Part shown: positions 50,675 through 59,888 of the stretch, one piece after another
Position numbering within the stretch: position 1 is the stretch's first letter
How the letters are laid out: each line of letters starts with the position of its first letter
NCBI GenBank assembly: GCA_020637805.1
Contig: JACKJU010000012.1
Location: 30,173 to 94,172 of the forward strand
Direction of reading: 5' to 3'
Length of the DNA: 64,000 nucleotides
Source of the DNA: Nitratireductor sp.
Lineage (GTDB): Bacteria; Pseudomonadota; Alphaproteobacteria; Rhizobiales; Rhizobiaceae
Notes under the pieces: generated by a model
Told to the model about the DNA's origin: nothing
The model's input: only the letters and a program-made list of their open reading frames with translations
The model's database searches: none
Made by a program: the position numbers and the translations under genes

Positions 50675-51808
50675 ATGATCAACCCGCGCATCAAATCGTT
50701 CCTGAACGACCGCAAACCCGACGAGCCCTGCCTGGTCATCGACCTTGACCACGTGCGACGTAACTTCGATGCCTTCCGCACTGCAATGCCGGAAAGCGCC
50801 ATCTACTACGCCGTCAAGGCCAACCCGCATCCCGAAGTACTGCGCCTGCTCGCCAGCGCCGGTTCCAACTTCGACTGCGCATCGGTCGCAGAAATCAACA
50901 TGGCGCTTGAAGCAGGTGCCACCGCGAACCGCATCTCCTTTGGCAACACCATCAAGAAAGAGCGCGACATTGCCCGTGCCTTCGAACTGGGCGTTCGCCT
51001 CTTCGCAGTCGATTGCGAAGCCGAGGTCGAGAAAGTCGGCCGCGCCGCTCCCGGCTCGAAAGTGTTCTGCCGCATCCTGACCAATGGCGAAGGCGCCGAA
51101 TGGCCGCTGTCGCGCAAGTTCGGCTGCGCGCCTGAAATGGCAACCGAAGTGCTGGAGCATGCACACCGCAACGGCCTGAAACCGATCGGCATCTCCTTCC
51201 ATGTCGGTTCGCAGCAGACCAACACCGAAGCATGGGACGCTGCACTCGAATCCGCAGCAACGATCTTCAAGGAAATGGAAACCCGCGGCATCCGCCTGAC
51301 CATGGTCAACCTCGGCGGCGGCTTCCCGACCCGTTACCTGAAGAACGTTCCGGTGCTGGCCGAATATGGCAGCCGCATCTATGGCGCGATCCGCAAGTTC
51401 TTCGGCAACCGCCTGCCCGACACGATCATCGAACCGGGCCGCGGCATGGTCGGTGACACCGGCGTCATCCGCTCGGAAGTCGTGCTGGTCTCGAAGAAAT
51501 CGGCCGAAGACAGGAACCGCTGGGTCTACCTCGACATCGGCAAGTTCGGTGGCCTGGCCGAAACCATGGACGAAGCGATCCGCTATTCCATCGTCACCGA
51601 GCGTGACCACGACGCAAAGAGCCCCTGCGTTGTTGCCGGCCCGACCTGCGACAGTGCCGATGTGCTGTACGAAAAGAACCCCTACGAGCTGCCGGACACC
51701 CTGCAGCCGGGCGACTTCGTCTACATCGAGGGTACGGGTGCCTACACCTCTACCTATTCGGCAGTTGCGTTCAACGGTTTCGAGCCGCTGAAGACATTCG
51801 TGATCTGA
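50675..51808 (+). CDS. Ornithine/lysine decarboxylase (PLP fold type III)
   Basis: Decarboxylates ornithine to putrescine and, in many rhizobia, lysine to cadaverine. The 377 residues match the alphaproteobacterial enzyme. The PLP lysine is Lys48 in YYAVKANPHPEVL, the phosphate region is NLGGGFPTRY with EPGRGMVGD, and the substrate-side cysteine is in VAGPTCDSADVL. GGAGAAACG precedes the ATG. It has a single-gene transcript: long leader before, strong terminator after. The leader suggests polyamine control. Confidence 0.95.
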   Translation: MINPRIKSFLNDRKPDEPCLVIDLDHVRRNFDAFRTAMPESAIYYAVKANPHPEVLRLLASAGSNFDCASVAEINMALEAGATANRISFGNTIKKERDIARAFELGVRLFAVDCEAEVEKVGRAAPGSKVFCRILTNGEGAEWPLSRKFGCAPEMATEVLEHAHRNGLKPIGISFHVGSQQTNTEAWDAALESAATIFKEMETRGIRLTMVNLGGGFPTRYLKNVPVLAEYGSRIYGAIRKFFGNRLPDTIIEPGRGMVGDTGVIRSEVVLVSKKSAEDRNRWVYLDIGKFGGLAETMDEAIRYSIVTERDHDAKSPCVVAGPTCDSADVLYEKNPYELPDTLQPGDFVYIEGTGAYTSTYSAVAFNGFEPLKTFVI

Positions 51809-51924
51809 CGAACCTCATTCTCTGCCCGGTTGCGGGTGGGGCTTCATGGCCTGCGGGCGGTCAGCCGTCCGCAGCCGTTTCTCCTGACTGCAAGTGATTT
51901 TCCCGGCAACGGGTATGATCCGTT

Positions 51925-51961
51925 GGCCCGCCTCCGCTCCGGAGCGCGGGCCTTTTTTTTC
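51925..51961 (+). terminator. Intrinsic terminator of the decarboxylase gene
   Basis: GGCCCGC (51925-51931) pairs with GCGGGCC (51946-51952), with an inner CTCC/GGAG stem, followed by a run of nine T. Confidence 0.9.
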
Positions 51962-52079
51962 GCAGCCCGCACGTCTTTTGCAAACCGGAATTGTCCCGAT
52001 GCCATCACGCCCGGACTTGTGCTCGCCGTCGTCGCGGGTAATCTGACGCGCTGACGGGGACAATGCGGGAGGAGATCAG

Positions 52080-52505
52080 ATGACGCTGGAACCGGTGATG
52101 ACCCATGAGGAGGTCCAGGCCTACACGCTGGAAGTCTTTCCCGAATCGGCCATGTATGGCTGGAAGGTGGAAGAGGTTTCCGGCGGCCGCATCGCCATGT
52201 CGATGCAGACGAGCCAGGAGCACCTGCGGCCGGGCGGCACGGTATCCGGTCCCACCATGTTCGCGCTTGCCGACGTCACTGCCTATGTGCTGATCCTCGC
52301 CCATATCGGAAAGGTGGCGCTCGCCGTGACCACCAATCTCAATATCAATTTCCTCCGCAAGCCCGAACCCGGCGCACTTCGTTCGACCGGCAGGCTGGTC
52401 AAGCTGGGCAAGCGCCTTGCGGTTTGCGAGGTTCACATCTATTCCGGTTCGTCCGACGAGATGGTTGCCCAGGCAACCGCAACCTATTCAATTCCGCCGC
52501 GCTGA
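52080..52505 (+). CDS. PaaI-like hotdog thioesterase
   Basis: A 141-residue single hotdog domain of the PaaI/YigI group, which hydrolyses acyl-CoA thioesters. The helix-start motif LRPGGTVSGPTMFALADVTA holds the catalytic region, and the strand VTTNLNINFLRKPEPG is family-typical. GGGAGGAG precedes the ATG. It is followed 54 bp later by the allA-like gene. The physiological substrate is unknown. Confidence 0.88.
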   Translation: MTLEPVMTHEEVQAYTLEVFPESAMYGWKVEEVSGGRIAMSMQTSQEHLRPGGTVSGPTMFALADVTAYVLILAHIGKVALAVTTNLNINFLRKPEPGALRSTGRLVKLGKRLAVCEVHIYSGSSDEMVAQATATYSIPPR

Positions 52506-52559
52506 CCGACATGCCGATGGGCAAGCGCGTGCGCGATACCGAGTTCCGGGAAATACGCC

Positions 52560-53099
52560 ATGCATGATCTTCAAGTCGAAAAACTCACACGTGAGGCATT
52601 CGCGCCCTTTGGCGATGTCATCGAGACCGAGGAAGCGGACAATTTCGAGATCAACAACGGCACAACGATCCGGTTTCACGACCTGGCGAAAGTCGAGACG
52701 CTTGGGGAAAATGCGCGCACGATGATCAGCATCTTTCGCGGCAAGGCGTTCCATGCGCCGATATCCGTCGCGATGATGGAGCGCCACCCTCTTGGCAGCC
52801 AGGCCTTCTACCCGCTGCAGAAACGTCCTTTTCTGGTGGTCGTCGCTCCCGACGAGAACGGCGAACCCGGCAGGCCGCACGTGTTTCTCGCTGCACGCGG
52901 ACAGGGGGTCAACTACCATGTCAATACATGGCACCACCCGCTGATTTCACTGGAGGCGGAAAGCGAATTCCTGGTTGTCGACCGCGGCGGCGACGGCAAC
53001 AACCTGGAAGAAGCGTTCTACAAGGAGCCATTCACCATCCATGCGCTTGCCATGCTTTCGGGCAATGCTGCGGGTTCGGCTGCCGACAATACGGATTGA
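52560..53099 (+). CDS. allA: Ureidoglycolate lyase (AllA family)
   Basis: Cleaves ureidoglycolate to glyoxylate and urea in purine breakdown. The 179 residues carry the AllA core MERHPLGSQAFYPL, then FLVVVAPDENGEPGRPHVFL and GQGVNYHVNTWHHPLIS with the active-site histidines, and FLVVDRGGDGNNLEEAF. No other allantoin genes are nearby, so the gene is isolated from its pathway here. GGGAAAT precedes the ATG weakly. Confidence 0.92.
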   Translation: MHDLQVEKLTREAFAPFGDVIETEEADNFEINNGTTIRFHDLAKVETLGENARTMISIFRGKAFHAPISVAMMERHPLGSQAFYPLQKRPFLVVVAPDENGEPGRPHVFLAARGQGVNYHVNTWHHPLISLEAESEFLVVDRGGDGNNLEEAFYKEPFTIHALAMLSGNAAGSAADNTD

Positions 53100-53144
53100 G
53101 CCGAATCGCCCGGCTTGTTAGCCTCCCGTAACGGGAGATGCGAC

Positions 53145-54431
53145 ATGGCAATTCAGGCAAACCTTCGGGAGAACCTACACGGGCGTATTGTGCGGAGAGC
53201 TGCTGCTGCCGCGATTCTGGCAATCTGCATTGCAACGCCGGCCTCCTTTTCCATGGCACAGGATGCCGGTGCGCTCGATGCACAGTTTCGCAACTGGCTT
53301 TCAAGGGATCTGTGGCCCGAGGCAGCCCGGCGCGGTATCTCGCAGGCGGATTTCAATTCGGCCTTTTCAGGCGTGTCGCTCAACCTGAAACTGCCCGATT
53401 TGGTGATACCGGGGCAGAAGAAAACGGTGCCGAGGAAACAGCACCAGGCGGAGTTTCGGGCGCCTTCCGCCTATTTCAGGGAAGCGGTCATCGGCGGTGT
53501 CGTAAGTGGTGGCAGGCCCCGCTTGCAGCGGCATGCAGCCACGCTCAAGGCTATCGAACGCGAGACCGGCGTGCCCGGGCGGATTGCCGTCGCGATCTGG
53601 GGCCGGGAGTCCGGCTTTGGCCGGGCAAAACTGCCCTACAATGCCTTCGAGGTACTGGGCACAAAGGCCTTCATGTCCACCCGCAAGGACTATTTCCGCG
53701 GGGAGTTGCTTGCAGCGCTCGAAATGGTCTCCAGGCGCCACGTCAATCCGCGCGCACTCATGGGGTCGTGGGCTGGTGCTCTTGGCCAGCCGCAGTTCAT
53801 GCCGTCATCCTATCTGGCCCATGCCCGCGATGGCGATGGAGACCGGGTGGCCGACATCTGGCGGTCCGAGGCCGACACGCTTGCCTCGATTGCCGGCTAT
53901 CTTGCGGACAAGGGTTGGGTGCGCGGCCGCGACTGGGGCTTCGAGGTTACCGTGCCGGAGACGGTTTCCTGCGCAATGGAGGGGCCTGATCGCGGCATGC
54001 CGATCTCCAGATGGGAAGCGCTTGGCGTCAGGCGCGTCAATGGCAAGCCGTTCCCGGCGCATGAACGGGCAGGCGAGGGATACCTGATGATGCCCGCCGG
54101 GCGTCACGGACCGGCCTTCATCGTGACGCCGAATTTCTACGTGCTCAAGGAATACAATACGTCCGATCTTTATGCACTCTTCGTGGGCCATGCCGGCGAC
54201 CGGATGCAATACAATTCTCCGGCCTTCTCCGCATCCTGGAACGATACCGGAGAGATGTACCGCTCCGAGATTGCCGCAATGCAGCGGGGGCTGGAAAGGC
54301 TGGGCTACGATGTTGGCGGGGCCGACGGTCTTCCCGGCTTCAAGACGCGCCGTTCGATCGGTGACTGGCAGGCAAAGAGCGGATTACAGCCGACCTGCTT
54401 CCCCACAAGACAATTGGCAAAACGCTTCTGA
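53145..54431 (+). CDS. Lytic murein transglycosylase (MltB type) with peptidoglycan-binding end
   Basis: Cuts glycan strands in the periplasm, leaving 1,6-anhydro-MurNAc. The 428 residues begin with a signal peptide (VRRAAAAAILAICIATPASF), followed by the SLT_2/MltB domain (about 45-345). The catalytic acid is Glu155 in AIWGRESGFGRAKLPYN, with MGSWAGALGQPQFMPSSYLA and DGDGDRVADIW also typical. A peptidoglycan-binding type 1 repeat closes it (LERLGYDVGGADGLPGFKT). No lipobox is seen. The binding site GGGAG lies in a short hairpin. Confidence 0.94.
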   Translation: MAIQANLRENLHGRIVRRAAAAAILAICIATPASFSMAQDAGALDAQFRNWLSRDLWPEAARRGISQADFNSAFSGVSLNLKLPDLVIPGQKKTVPRKQHQAEFRAPSAYFREAVIGGVVSGGRPRLQRHAATLKAIERETGVPGRIAVAIWGRESGFGRAKLPYNAFEVLGTKAFMSTRKDYFRGELLAALEMVSRRHVNPRALMGSWAGALGQPQFMPSSYLAHARDGDGDRVADIWRSEADTLASIAGYLADKGWVRGRDWGFEVTVPETVSCAMEGPDRGMPISRWEALGVRRVNGKPFPAHERAGEGYLMMPAGRHGPAFIVTPNFYVLKEYNTSDLYALFVGHAGDRMQYNSPAFSASWNDTGEMYRSEIAAMQRGLERLGYDVGGADGLPGFKTRRSIGDWQAKSGLQPTCFPTRQLAKRF

Positions 54432-54653
54432 TCCGGACGCAGTTGCGGATTTCGGCCATCCCCCTTCAGGCCGCTGCAATGTCAGCGAAGCGGAAAAAAG
54501 CCGGGCTTGCCACTTGCCGCAGGCATGAAGCTGCGCCAATCTGTAGACAGGGAGGTTCGGCAGGTTTGCCGGTTGCATTGCGTTTTCCGCCACCGGCGGT
54601 GAACCTGGCCGCCCTTCAATTCGATTTATTGCATTATCATCGGGAGGAATTTG

Positions 54654-55124
54654 ATGTCGAAGGTTTCGATGACGGTTAACGGGAAGACCGTTGAGCGTGA
54701 GGTTGAGGACCGGATGCTTCTAGTGGAGTTTCTGCGCGAGGAGCTGAACCTGACTGGCACGCATGTTGGCTGTGACACGTCGCAATGCGGGGCTTGCGTT
54801 GTGCATGTCGACGGCAAGGCGGTGAAGTCGTGCACGCAGCTTGCGGTTCAGGCGAGCGGTTGCGAGGTCGTGACGATCGAGGGTCTTGCGACGGGTGGCG
54901 ACCTTCATCCGATGCAGGCTGCGTTCAAGGAGAACCACGGACTGCAATGCGGTTTCTGCACGCCGGGCATGATCATGACGGCGGTCGACCTGGTCAACCG
55001 TGTTGGCGCGGGCAATCTCGACGAGAAGACGATCCGGGAGAACCTTGAGGGCAATATCTGCCGCTGCACGGGCTACCACAACATCGTGCGCTCGATCGAG
55101 GCGGGCGCCAAGGCGATGGCCTGA
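54654..55124 (+). CDS. coxS: CO dehydrogenase-type iron-sulfur small subunit
   Basis: Carries electrons between the molybdenum centre and FAD. The 156 residues have an N-terminal plant-type [2Fe-2S] with Cys40, Cys45, Cys48 and Cys60, and a helical C-terminal [2Fe-2S] with Cys99, Cys102, Cys136 and Cys138 (CGFCTPGM and CRCTGY). GGGAGG precedes the ATG; a TTG one codon earlier is possible. It is the first gene of an S-L-M order, the arrangement of form II enzymes. Confidence 0.96.
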   Translation: MSKVSMTVNGKTVEREVEDRMLLVEFLREELNLTGTHVGCDTSQCGACVVHVDGKAVKSCTQLAVQASGCEVVTIEGLATGGDLHPMQAAFKENHGLQCGFCTPGMIMTAVDLVNRVGAGNLDEKTIRENLEGNICRCTGYHNIVRSIEAGAKAMA

Positions 55125-55298
55125 ATGGGGGCCTGAACGGGTCCTGTCATTGGGGCCTGAGTGGGTTTCGGTTGGCAAACGGTTGCATGCGAATAGCGAA
55201 CAGAGGTTTTTTGGGAGCGGCGAGACGACAGGGACGATGACGGCAGGATTTCCTGTCTCGAAGTCCAGGTCTCGTTCTCCGGCAAAGGAGGAGACATC

Positions 55299-57641
55299 AT
55301 GGGAGTAGAAGGCATTGGCGCAAGGGTTCTCAGGAAAGAGGACAAGCGCTTCATCACCGGCAAGGGCCGTTACACGGACGACTTCAAGATGGCAGGCATG
55401 CATTATGCCGCCTTCGTGCGCAGTCCGCATGCCCATGCGAAGATCCGGGGCATCGACAAGTCGGCTGCCGAGGCCATGCCGGGCGTCGTTGGCGTTCTCG
55501 ACGGCAAGCAGCTGACGGGTGACGGCATCGGCAACCTGATCTGCGGCTGGATGATCCATTCCAAGGACGGTTCGCCGATGAACATGGGGGCCTGGTCGGC
55601 GATTGCGACCGAGCATGTGCGCTATGTTGGCGATGCTGCTGCCGTGGTGGTGGCGGACACGCTGGAGAATGCGCGTGCTGCCGCCGAGGCGGTGGTGATC
55701 GACTACGAGGAACTGCCGCATGTCATCCGTGCGGTCGATGCTTTGAAGGACGGCGCGCCCCAGCTTCACCCCGAGGCGAAGGGCAACCTGATCTATGACT
55801 GGGAGATCGGCGAGAAGGATGCCACCGAACAGGCGATTGCCGGTGCGGCCCATGTCACGGAGATGGAGATCGTCAACAACCGCCTGTCGCCCAACCCGAT
55901 GGAGCCGCGCGCCGCGCTTGCCAATTACGACGAGGCCGACGACCACTTCACGCTCTACACCACCAGCCAGAACCCGCATGTGGCAAGGCTGGTATTGTCG
56001 GCCTTCTACCAGGTGGCGCCCGAGCACAAGCTCAGGGTGATCGCGCCCGATGTGGGCGGCGGCTTCGGCTCGAAGATCTACATCTACCCGGAAGAGATCG
56101 TCTGCCTGTGGGCCTCGAAGCGGCTTGGCGTTCCGGTCAAGTGGACTTCCGACCGTACCGAGGCCTTCCTGACCGATGCCCATGGCCGCGACCACGTGTC
56201 GAAGGCCCGCATCGGCTTCGACAAGGACGGCAAGATCGTCGGCTTCTCGATCGACACCATTGCCAACATCGGCGCCTACATGTCGCTGTTCTCGTCTTCG
56301 GTGCCGACCTATCTCTATGCGACGCTTCTTTCGGGCCAGTACAACATCGCCAACATCCACTGCAATGTGCGCACGGTCTACACCAACACGGCGCCGGTCG
56401 ATGCCTATCGCGGGGCAGGGCGTCCCGAGGCTACCTATCTTGTCGAGCGCATCATGGAGACGGCGGCGCGCGAGATGGGCATGGACCCGGCCGAACTGCG
56501 GCGCAGGAACTTCGTCAGCGAGTTCCCGCACCAGACGCCGGTGATCATGTGCTATGACGCGGGCGACTACAACGCGACGCTGGATGCGGCGCTGAAGGCT
56601 GCCGACTACGCCAATATCGGCAAGCGCAAGGAAGAGGCGAAGGCACGCGGCAAGCTGCGCGGCATCGGGCTTTCCTGCTACATCGAAGCCTGTGGCATTG
56701 CGCCATCCGCAGCAGTCGGATCGCTGGGTGCTGGCGTTGGCCTTTGGGAATCGGGCGAAATCCGCGTCAACCCGGTTGGTACGGTGGAGATCCTCACCGG
56801 TTCGCATTCGCACGGCCAGGGTCACGAGACCACCTTTGCCCAGCTGGTCAACGAACGCTTCGGCCTGCCGGTCGACAATGTCCAGGTCATCCATGGCGAC
56901 ACCGACAAGGTGCAGTTCGGCATGGGTACCTACGGCTCGCGCTCTGGTGCCGTCGGCATGTCGGCGCTGGTGAAGGCACTCGACAAGGTAGAGGCGAAGG
57001 CCAAGAAGATTGCCGCCCACCTGATGGAGGCCGACGAGGGCGACATCGTCATCGAGGATGGCGAGGTCAAGGTTGCCGGTACCGACAGGAAGCTTGGCTG
57101 GCACGAGGTCTGCCTTGCCGCCTATACCGGGCACAACCTGCCGCAAGGCATGGAGCCCGGCCTCAAGGAGACGGCGTTCTACGATCCGACCAACTTCACC
57201 TTCCCGGCAGGCACCTATGTCTGCGAGGTGGAGGTCGATCCGGAGACCGGCAAGACCGAGGTCATCCAGTTCGTGGCGGCCGACGACTTCGGCGTCATCG
57301 TCAACCCGATGATCGTCGAGGGCCAGGTCCATGGCGGCATCACCCAGGGCATCGGCCAAGCGCTTCTGGAAAACGTGATCTACGACGACAACGGCCAGCT
57401 CTTGACGGCGTCCTACATGGACTACGCCATGCCGCGCGCCGACGACGTGCCAAGCTACAAGCTCTCCACCCACGAGACGGTTTGCCCCGGCAACCCGATG
57501 GGCATGAAGGGCTGCGGCGAGGCGGGTGCCATCGGTTCGCCGCCGGCGCTGATCAACGCCATCACCGATGCCATCGGCAACAACAACCTGACCATGCCGG
57601 CAACGCCTGCAAGGGTCTGGGCACTGATCAACGGCAAGTAA
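55299..57641 (+). CDS. coxL: CO dehydrogenase-type molybdenum large subunit, form II
   Basis: The catalytic subunit of a xanthine oxidase-family enzyme, 780 residues. The active-site loop reads AYRGAGR (369-375), the marker of form II; true form I CO dehydrogenases have AYxCSFR with the selenium/copper cysteine. GGGFGSKIYIYPEE and FGMGTYGSRSGAVGMSALVK bind the molybdopterin cytosine dinucleotide. Form II enzymes are linked to slow CO use in some bradyrhizobia, but their main substrate is disputed. It is followed by coxM after 15 bp. A 1191-codon antisense frame across coxSLM is a shadow. Confidence 0.95.
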   Translation: MGVEGIGARVLRKEDKRFITGKGRYTDDFKMAGMHYAAFVRSPHAHAKIRGIDKSAAEAMPGVVGVLDGKQLTGDGIGNLICGWMIHSKDGSPMNMGAWSAIATEHVRYVGDAAAVVVADTLENARAAAEAVVIDYEELPHVIRAVDALKDGAPQLHPEAKGNLIYDWEIGEKDATEQAIAGAAHVTEMEIVNNRLSPNPMEPRAALANYDEADDHFTLYTTSQNPHVARLVLSAFYQVAPEHKLRVIAPDVGGGFGSKIYIYPEEIVCLWASKRLGVPVKWTSDRTEAFLTDAHGRDHVSKARIGFDKDGKIVGFSIDTIANIGAYMSLFSSSVPTYLYATLLSGQYNIANIHCNVRTVYTNTAPVDAYRGAGRPEATYLVERIMETAAREMGMDPAELRRRNFVSEFPHQTPVIMCYDAGDYNATLDAALKAADYANIGKRKEEAKARGKLRGIGLSCYIEACGIAPSAAVGSLGAGVGLWESGEIRVNPVGTVEILTGSHSHGQGHETTFAQLVNERFGLPVDNVQVIHGDTDKVQFGMGTYGSRSGAVGMSALVKALDKVEAKAKKIAAHLMEADEGDIVIEDGEVKVAGTDRKLGWHEVCLAAYTGHNLPQGMEPGLKETAFYDPTNFTFPAGTYVCEVEVDPETGKTEVIQFVAADDFGVIVNPMIVEGQVHGGITQGIGQALLENVIYDDNGQLLTASYMDYAMPRADDVPSYKLSTHETVCPGNPMGMKGCGEAGAIGSPPALINAITDAIGNNNLTMPATPARVWALINGK

Positions 57642-57656
57642 GGGGAGCACAAACCA

Positions 57657-58457
57657 ATGTATGCAACCAACTATCACCGTGCTTCCTCGGTCGAGGAAGC
57701 GGTAAACCTTCTCAAGTCGGGCGATGACGCCAAGTTCGTCTCCGGCGGACAGACGCTGATCCCGACCATGAAACAGCGCCTTGCAGCGCCTTCCGACCTC
57801 GTCGACCTTCGCCATATCGATGCGATGAAGGGCATCTCGATCGATGGCGTACAGGTGACCATCGGTGCGGCCACCACCCATGCGGAAGTGGCCTCGTCGG
57901 CGGAACTGGCGGGTGTGTGCGCCGCGATCTGCAGCCTTGCCGCCCATATCGGCGATCCTGCCGTGCGCCACATGGGCACGATTGGCGGCTCTGTCGCCAA
58001 CAACGACCCGGCGGCCGACTATCCGGCAGCGGTGCTGGGCCTCGATGCCCAGGTTCGCACGTCGAAGCGCACCATCGATGCCGCCGACTTCTTCAACGGC
58101 ATGTTCGACACTGCCCTCGAGGAAGACGAGGTGATCACGGCGATCACCTTCCAGGCACCGGAAAAGGCGGCCTATGTGAAGTACCCGAACCCGGCCTCGC
58201 GCTATGCCATGTGCGGCGTGTTCGCGGCCAGGCTGAAGGACGGCTCGGTGCGTGTCGCGATTACCGGCGCCGGCAATGACGGCGTCTTCCGCCATACTGA
58301 GATGGAAGAGGCGCTTGCCGCCGACTGGTCACCCGCCGCCATCGCCAGCTGCTCCGTCGACGAGGGCGACATGCTCTCCGATATCCATGGCGACAGCGCA
58401 TACCGCGCAAACCTCGTCAGGGTCATCGCAAAACGCGCCGTCGAAGCCGCAGCATAA
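57657..58457 (+). CDS. coxM: CO dehydrogenase-type FAD-binding medium subunit
   Basis: Passes electrons from the iron-sulfur subunit to quinones through FAD. The 266 residues hold the FAD motifs VSGGQTLIPTMKQRL and AHIGDPAVRHMGTIGGSVAN, plus ADYPAAVLGLDAQV, all of the CoxM/CutM family. It is the last gene of the cluster, and a terminator follows 26 bp later. No maturation genes (coxD, coxE, coxF, coxG) are present in the window. Confidence 0.95.
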   Translation: MYATNYHRASSVEEAVNLLKSGDDAKFVSGGQTLIPTMKQRLAAPSDLVDLRHIDAMKGISIDGVQVTIGAATTHAEVASSAELAGVCAAICSLAAHIGDPAVRHMGTIGGSVANNDPAADYPAAVLGLDAQVRTSKRTIDAADFFNGMFDTALEEDEVITAITFQAPEKAAYVKYPNPASRYAMCGVFAARLKDGSVRVAITGAGNDGVFRHTEMEEALAADWSPAAIASCSVDEGDMLSDIHGDSAYRANLVRVIAKRAVEAAA

Positions 58458-58481
58458 ACCAAACTACACAGAAGCAGCGAG

Positions 58482-58512
58482 AAGGCCGGGGGAACCCGGC
58501 CTTTTCTGTTTC
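58482..58512 (+). terminator. Intrinsic terminator after coxM
   Basis: GGCCGGG (58484-58490), loop GGAA, CCCGGCC (58495-58501), then TTTTCTGTTTCT. It ends the coxSLM unit. Confidence 0.88.
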
Positions 58513-58541
58513 TAGCCCCGTGCATCATGCCGGACCGGGGT

Positions 58542-59849
58542 TCAGTCTTGCTGGACTTCCTCAAGACCGTGGGCGGCGAACATCGCGCAAAGCGCCATCA
58601 CGGCGAATAGGCCAAGAACCGCTTCGGCGCCTGCAATGCTGGCGATGGCACCGAATGCGCCAACCAGCAGCAGGAGCACGCCGATGACAGTGTTGGAAAC
58701 TGCTGTGTAGGCAGCGCGGTCACTGTCTCCCGCCATGTCGACCAGATGGGTGGAGCGGCCGATGCGAACGCCCTGATAGGCAATCATCAGTCCGAAAACG
58801 AGAGCCGGCAGCACAAGGGGCAACCGGATCAGACCGAACCATGCGGCTGCTATCGTCAGCACCAGTGTGACCGAGGCTGCAAGGGCTGAATAGAACAGGA
58901 CCTTGCGGCTCGACCGGTCTGAAAGCCGGCCCCAGACATAGCCGCTCAGGAGCGTTGCGGTCGCCGACGCGATCACCAATAGTCCGAGTTCACCATAGCC
59001 GGACCTGCCGTCGCCGCCACCCGCAGCCGTTGAAAGCATCACCATGTAGGGCGGCGCCAGCGCGGTGGAGATCAGAAGGCTGCGCGTCAGCACGAACCGC
59101 CCGAACTGGCGGTCCTTCCATAGCAGCGAAATGTTGCCTATTGCCGCAGAAAGCGTGTCGCCCGAATGTTCGGTCGCGCCTTTCTCCTCGGAGAGCCTGG
59201 TAAAGAGAGCCGCACCGGTGAGCCAAAGTGCGGCAGCGACGAAGAGGCCTCCGATCACGAGGGACTTGCGCTCGGCCAGCCCGCTGGTGAGCAACAGGCC
59301 GAATGCGATGACGATCCCCGCCGAGATCGAGGACGCGGTGCCGGTCGCCGTGCCCCGCGTCTTCTTGAGGAGGGTGCGGCCCAGAACATCCTTGTAGGAC
59401 ACCGAGCAGATGCTGCGTGAGAGCGCCAGAACCGCCAGCAACGCCAATATTGCATAACCCGCCACCGATCCGTCGAGGAACAGGGCGCATGCCCCAATCG
59501 AAGCCGCTGCGATGCCCTGAACGAATGATCCGGCAGCCCATGCCCATTTGCGCTGGTTCATTCTCGCGATCCAGGCGGCAGTGAAAAGCTGCGGCAGAAG
59601 CGCACCAGCCTCGCGGACCGGAACCAGCATGCCGGTCAGGAAGGACGGCGCGCCAAGCGACGTCAAGAGCCAGGATAGCACAAGCTTCGGGTCGATCAGC
59701 CCGTCAGCGCTTTTTGTAGCTGACAGCGAGGTGACATGGGTCAGGAAATTGCGTGCCTGTGCCTGTTCAACGGAACGATCCAGGCCGTTGCCGGCTTCGT
59801 CACCGGTTCTGGAGACCAGCATCCGGTAGATGTATTGTGCAATTTTCAC
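58542..59849 (-). CDS. Major facilitator superfamily transporter
   Basis: A 435-residue inner-membrane protein with about twelve hydrophobic segments and a polar N-terminal 60 residues. The loop GYVWGRLSDRSSRKVLFYSA carries the MFS motif A pattern (G-x-x-x-D-R). The start is a GTG at 59849; a later in-frame ATG is possible. The substrate is not evident. It is downstream of the cyclic-nucleotide-binding protein on the same strand with a 39-bp gap, so the two may be co-transcribed. Confidence 0.85.
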   Translation of the reverse strand: MKIAQYIYRMLVSRTGDEAGNGLDRSVEQAQARNFLTHVTSLSATKSADGLIDPKLVLSWLLTSLGAPSFLTGMLVPVREAGALLPQLFTAAWIARMNQRKWAWAAGSFVQGIAAASIGACALFLDGSVAGYAILALLAVLALSRSICSVSYKDVLGRTLLKKTRGTATGTASSISAGIVIAFGLLLTSGLAERKSLVIGGLFVAAALWLTGAALFTRLSEEKGATEHSGDTLSAAIGNISLLWKDRQFGRFVLTRSLLISTALAPPYMVMLSTAAGGGDGRSGYGELGLLVIASATATLLSGYVWGRLSDRSSRKVLFYSALAASVTLVLTIAAAWFGLIRLPLVLPALVFGLMIAYQGVRIGRSTHLVDMAGDSDRAAYTAVSNTVIGVLLLLVGAFGAIASIAGAEAVLGLFAVMALCAMFAAHGLEEVQQD

Positions 59850-59888
59850 GGGCCGGGCCGCCGATGTCTTGTGGCTGGTTTCAATATC

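Noticed and set aside
50280..50678. 132-codon frame in the decarboxylase leader ending in the ATGA of the gene
   Set aside because: GTG start, atypical composition, and the region folds into several hairpins. A translated leader is possible but unsupported.
54720..58295. 1191-codon open frame on the minus strand across coxSLM
   Set aside because: It is antisense to three well-conserved genes. High-GC codon bias leaves this antisense frame free of stops. The predicted protein is His/Arg/Asp-rich with no family motif and no ribosome binding site.
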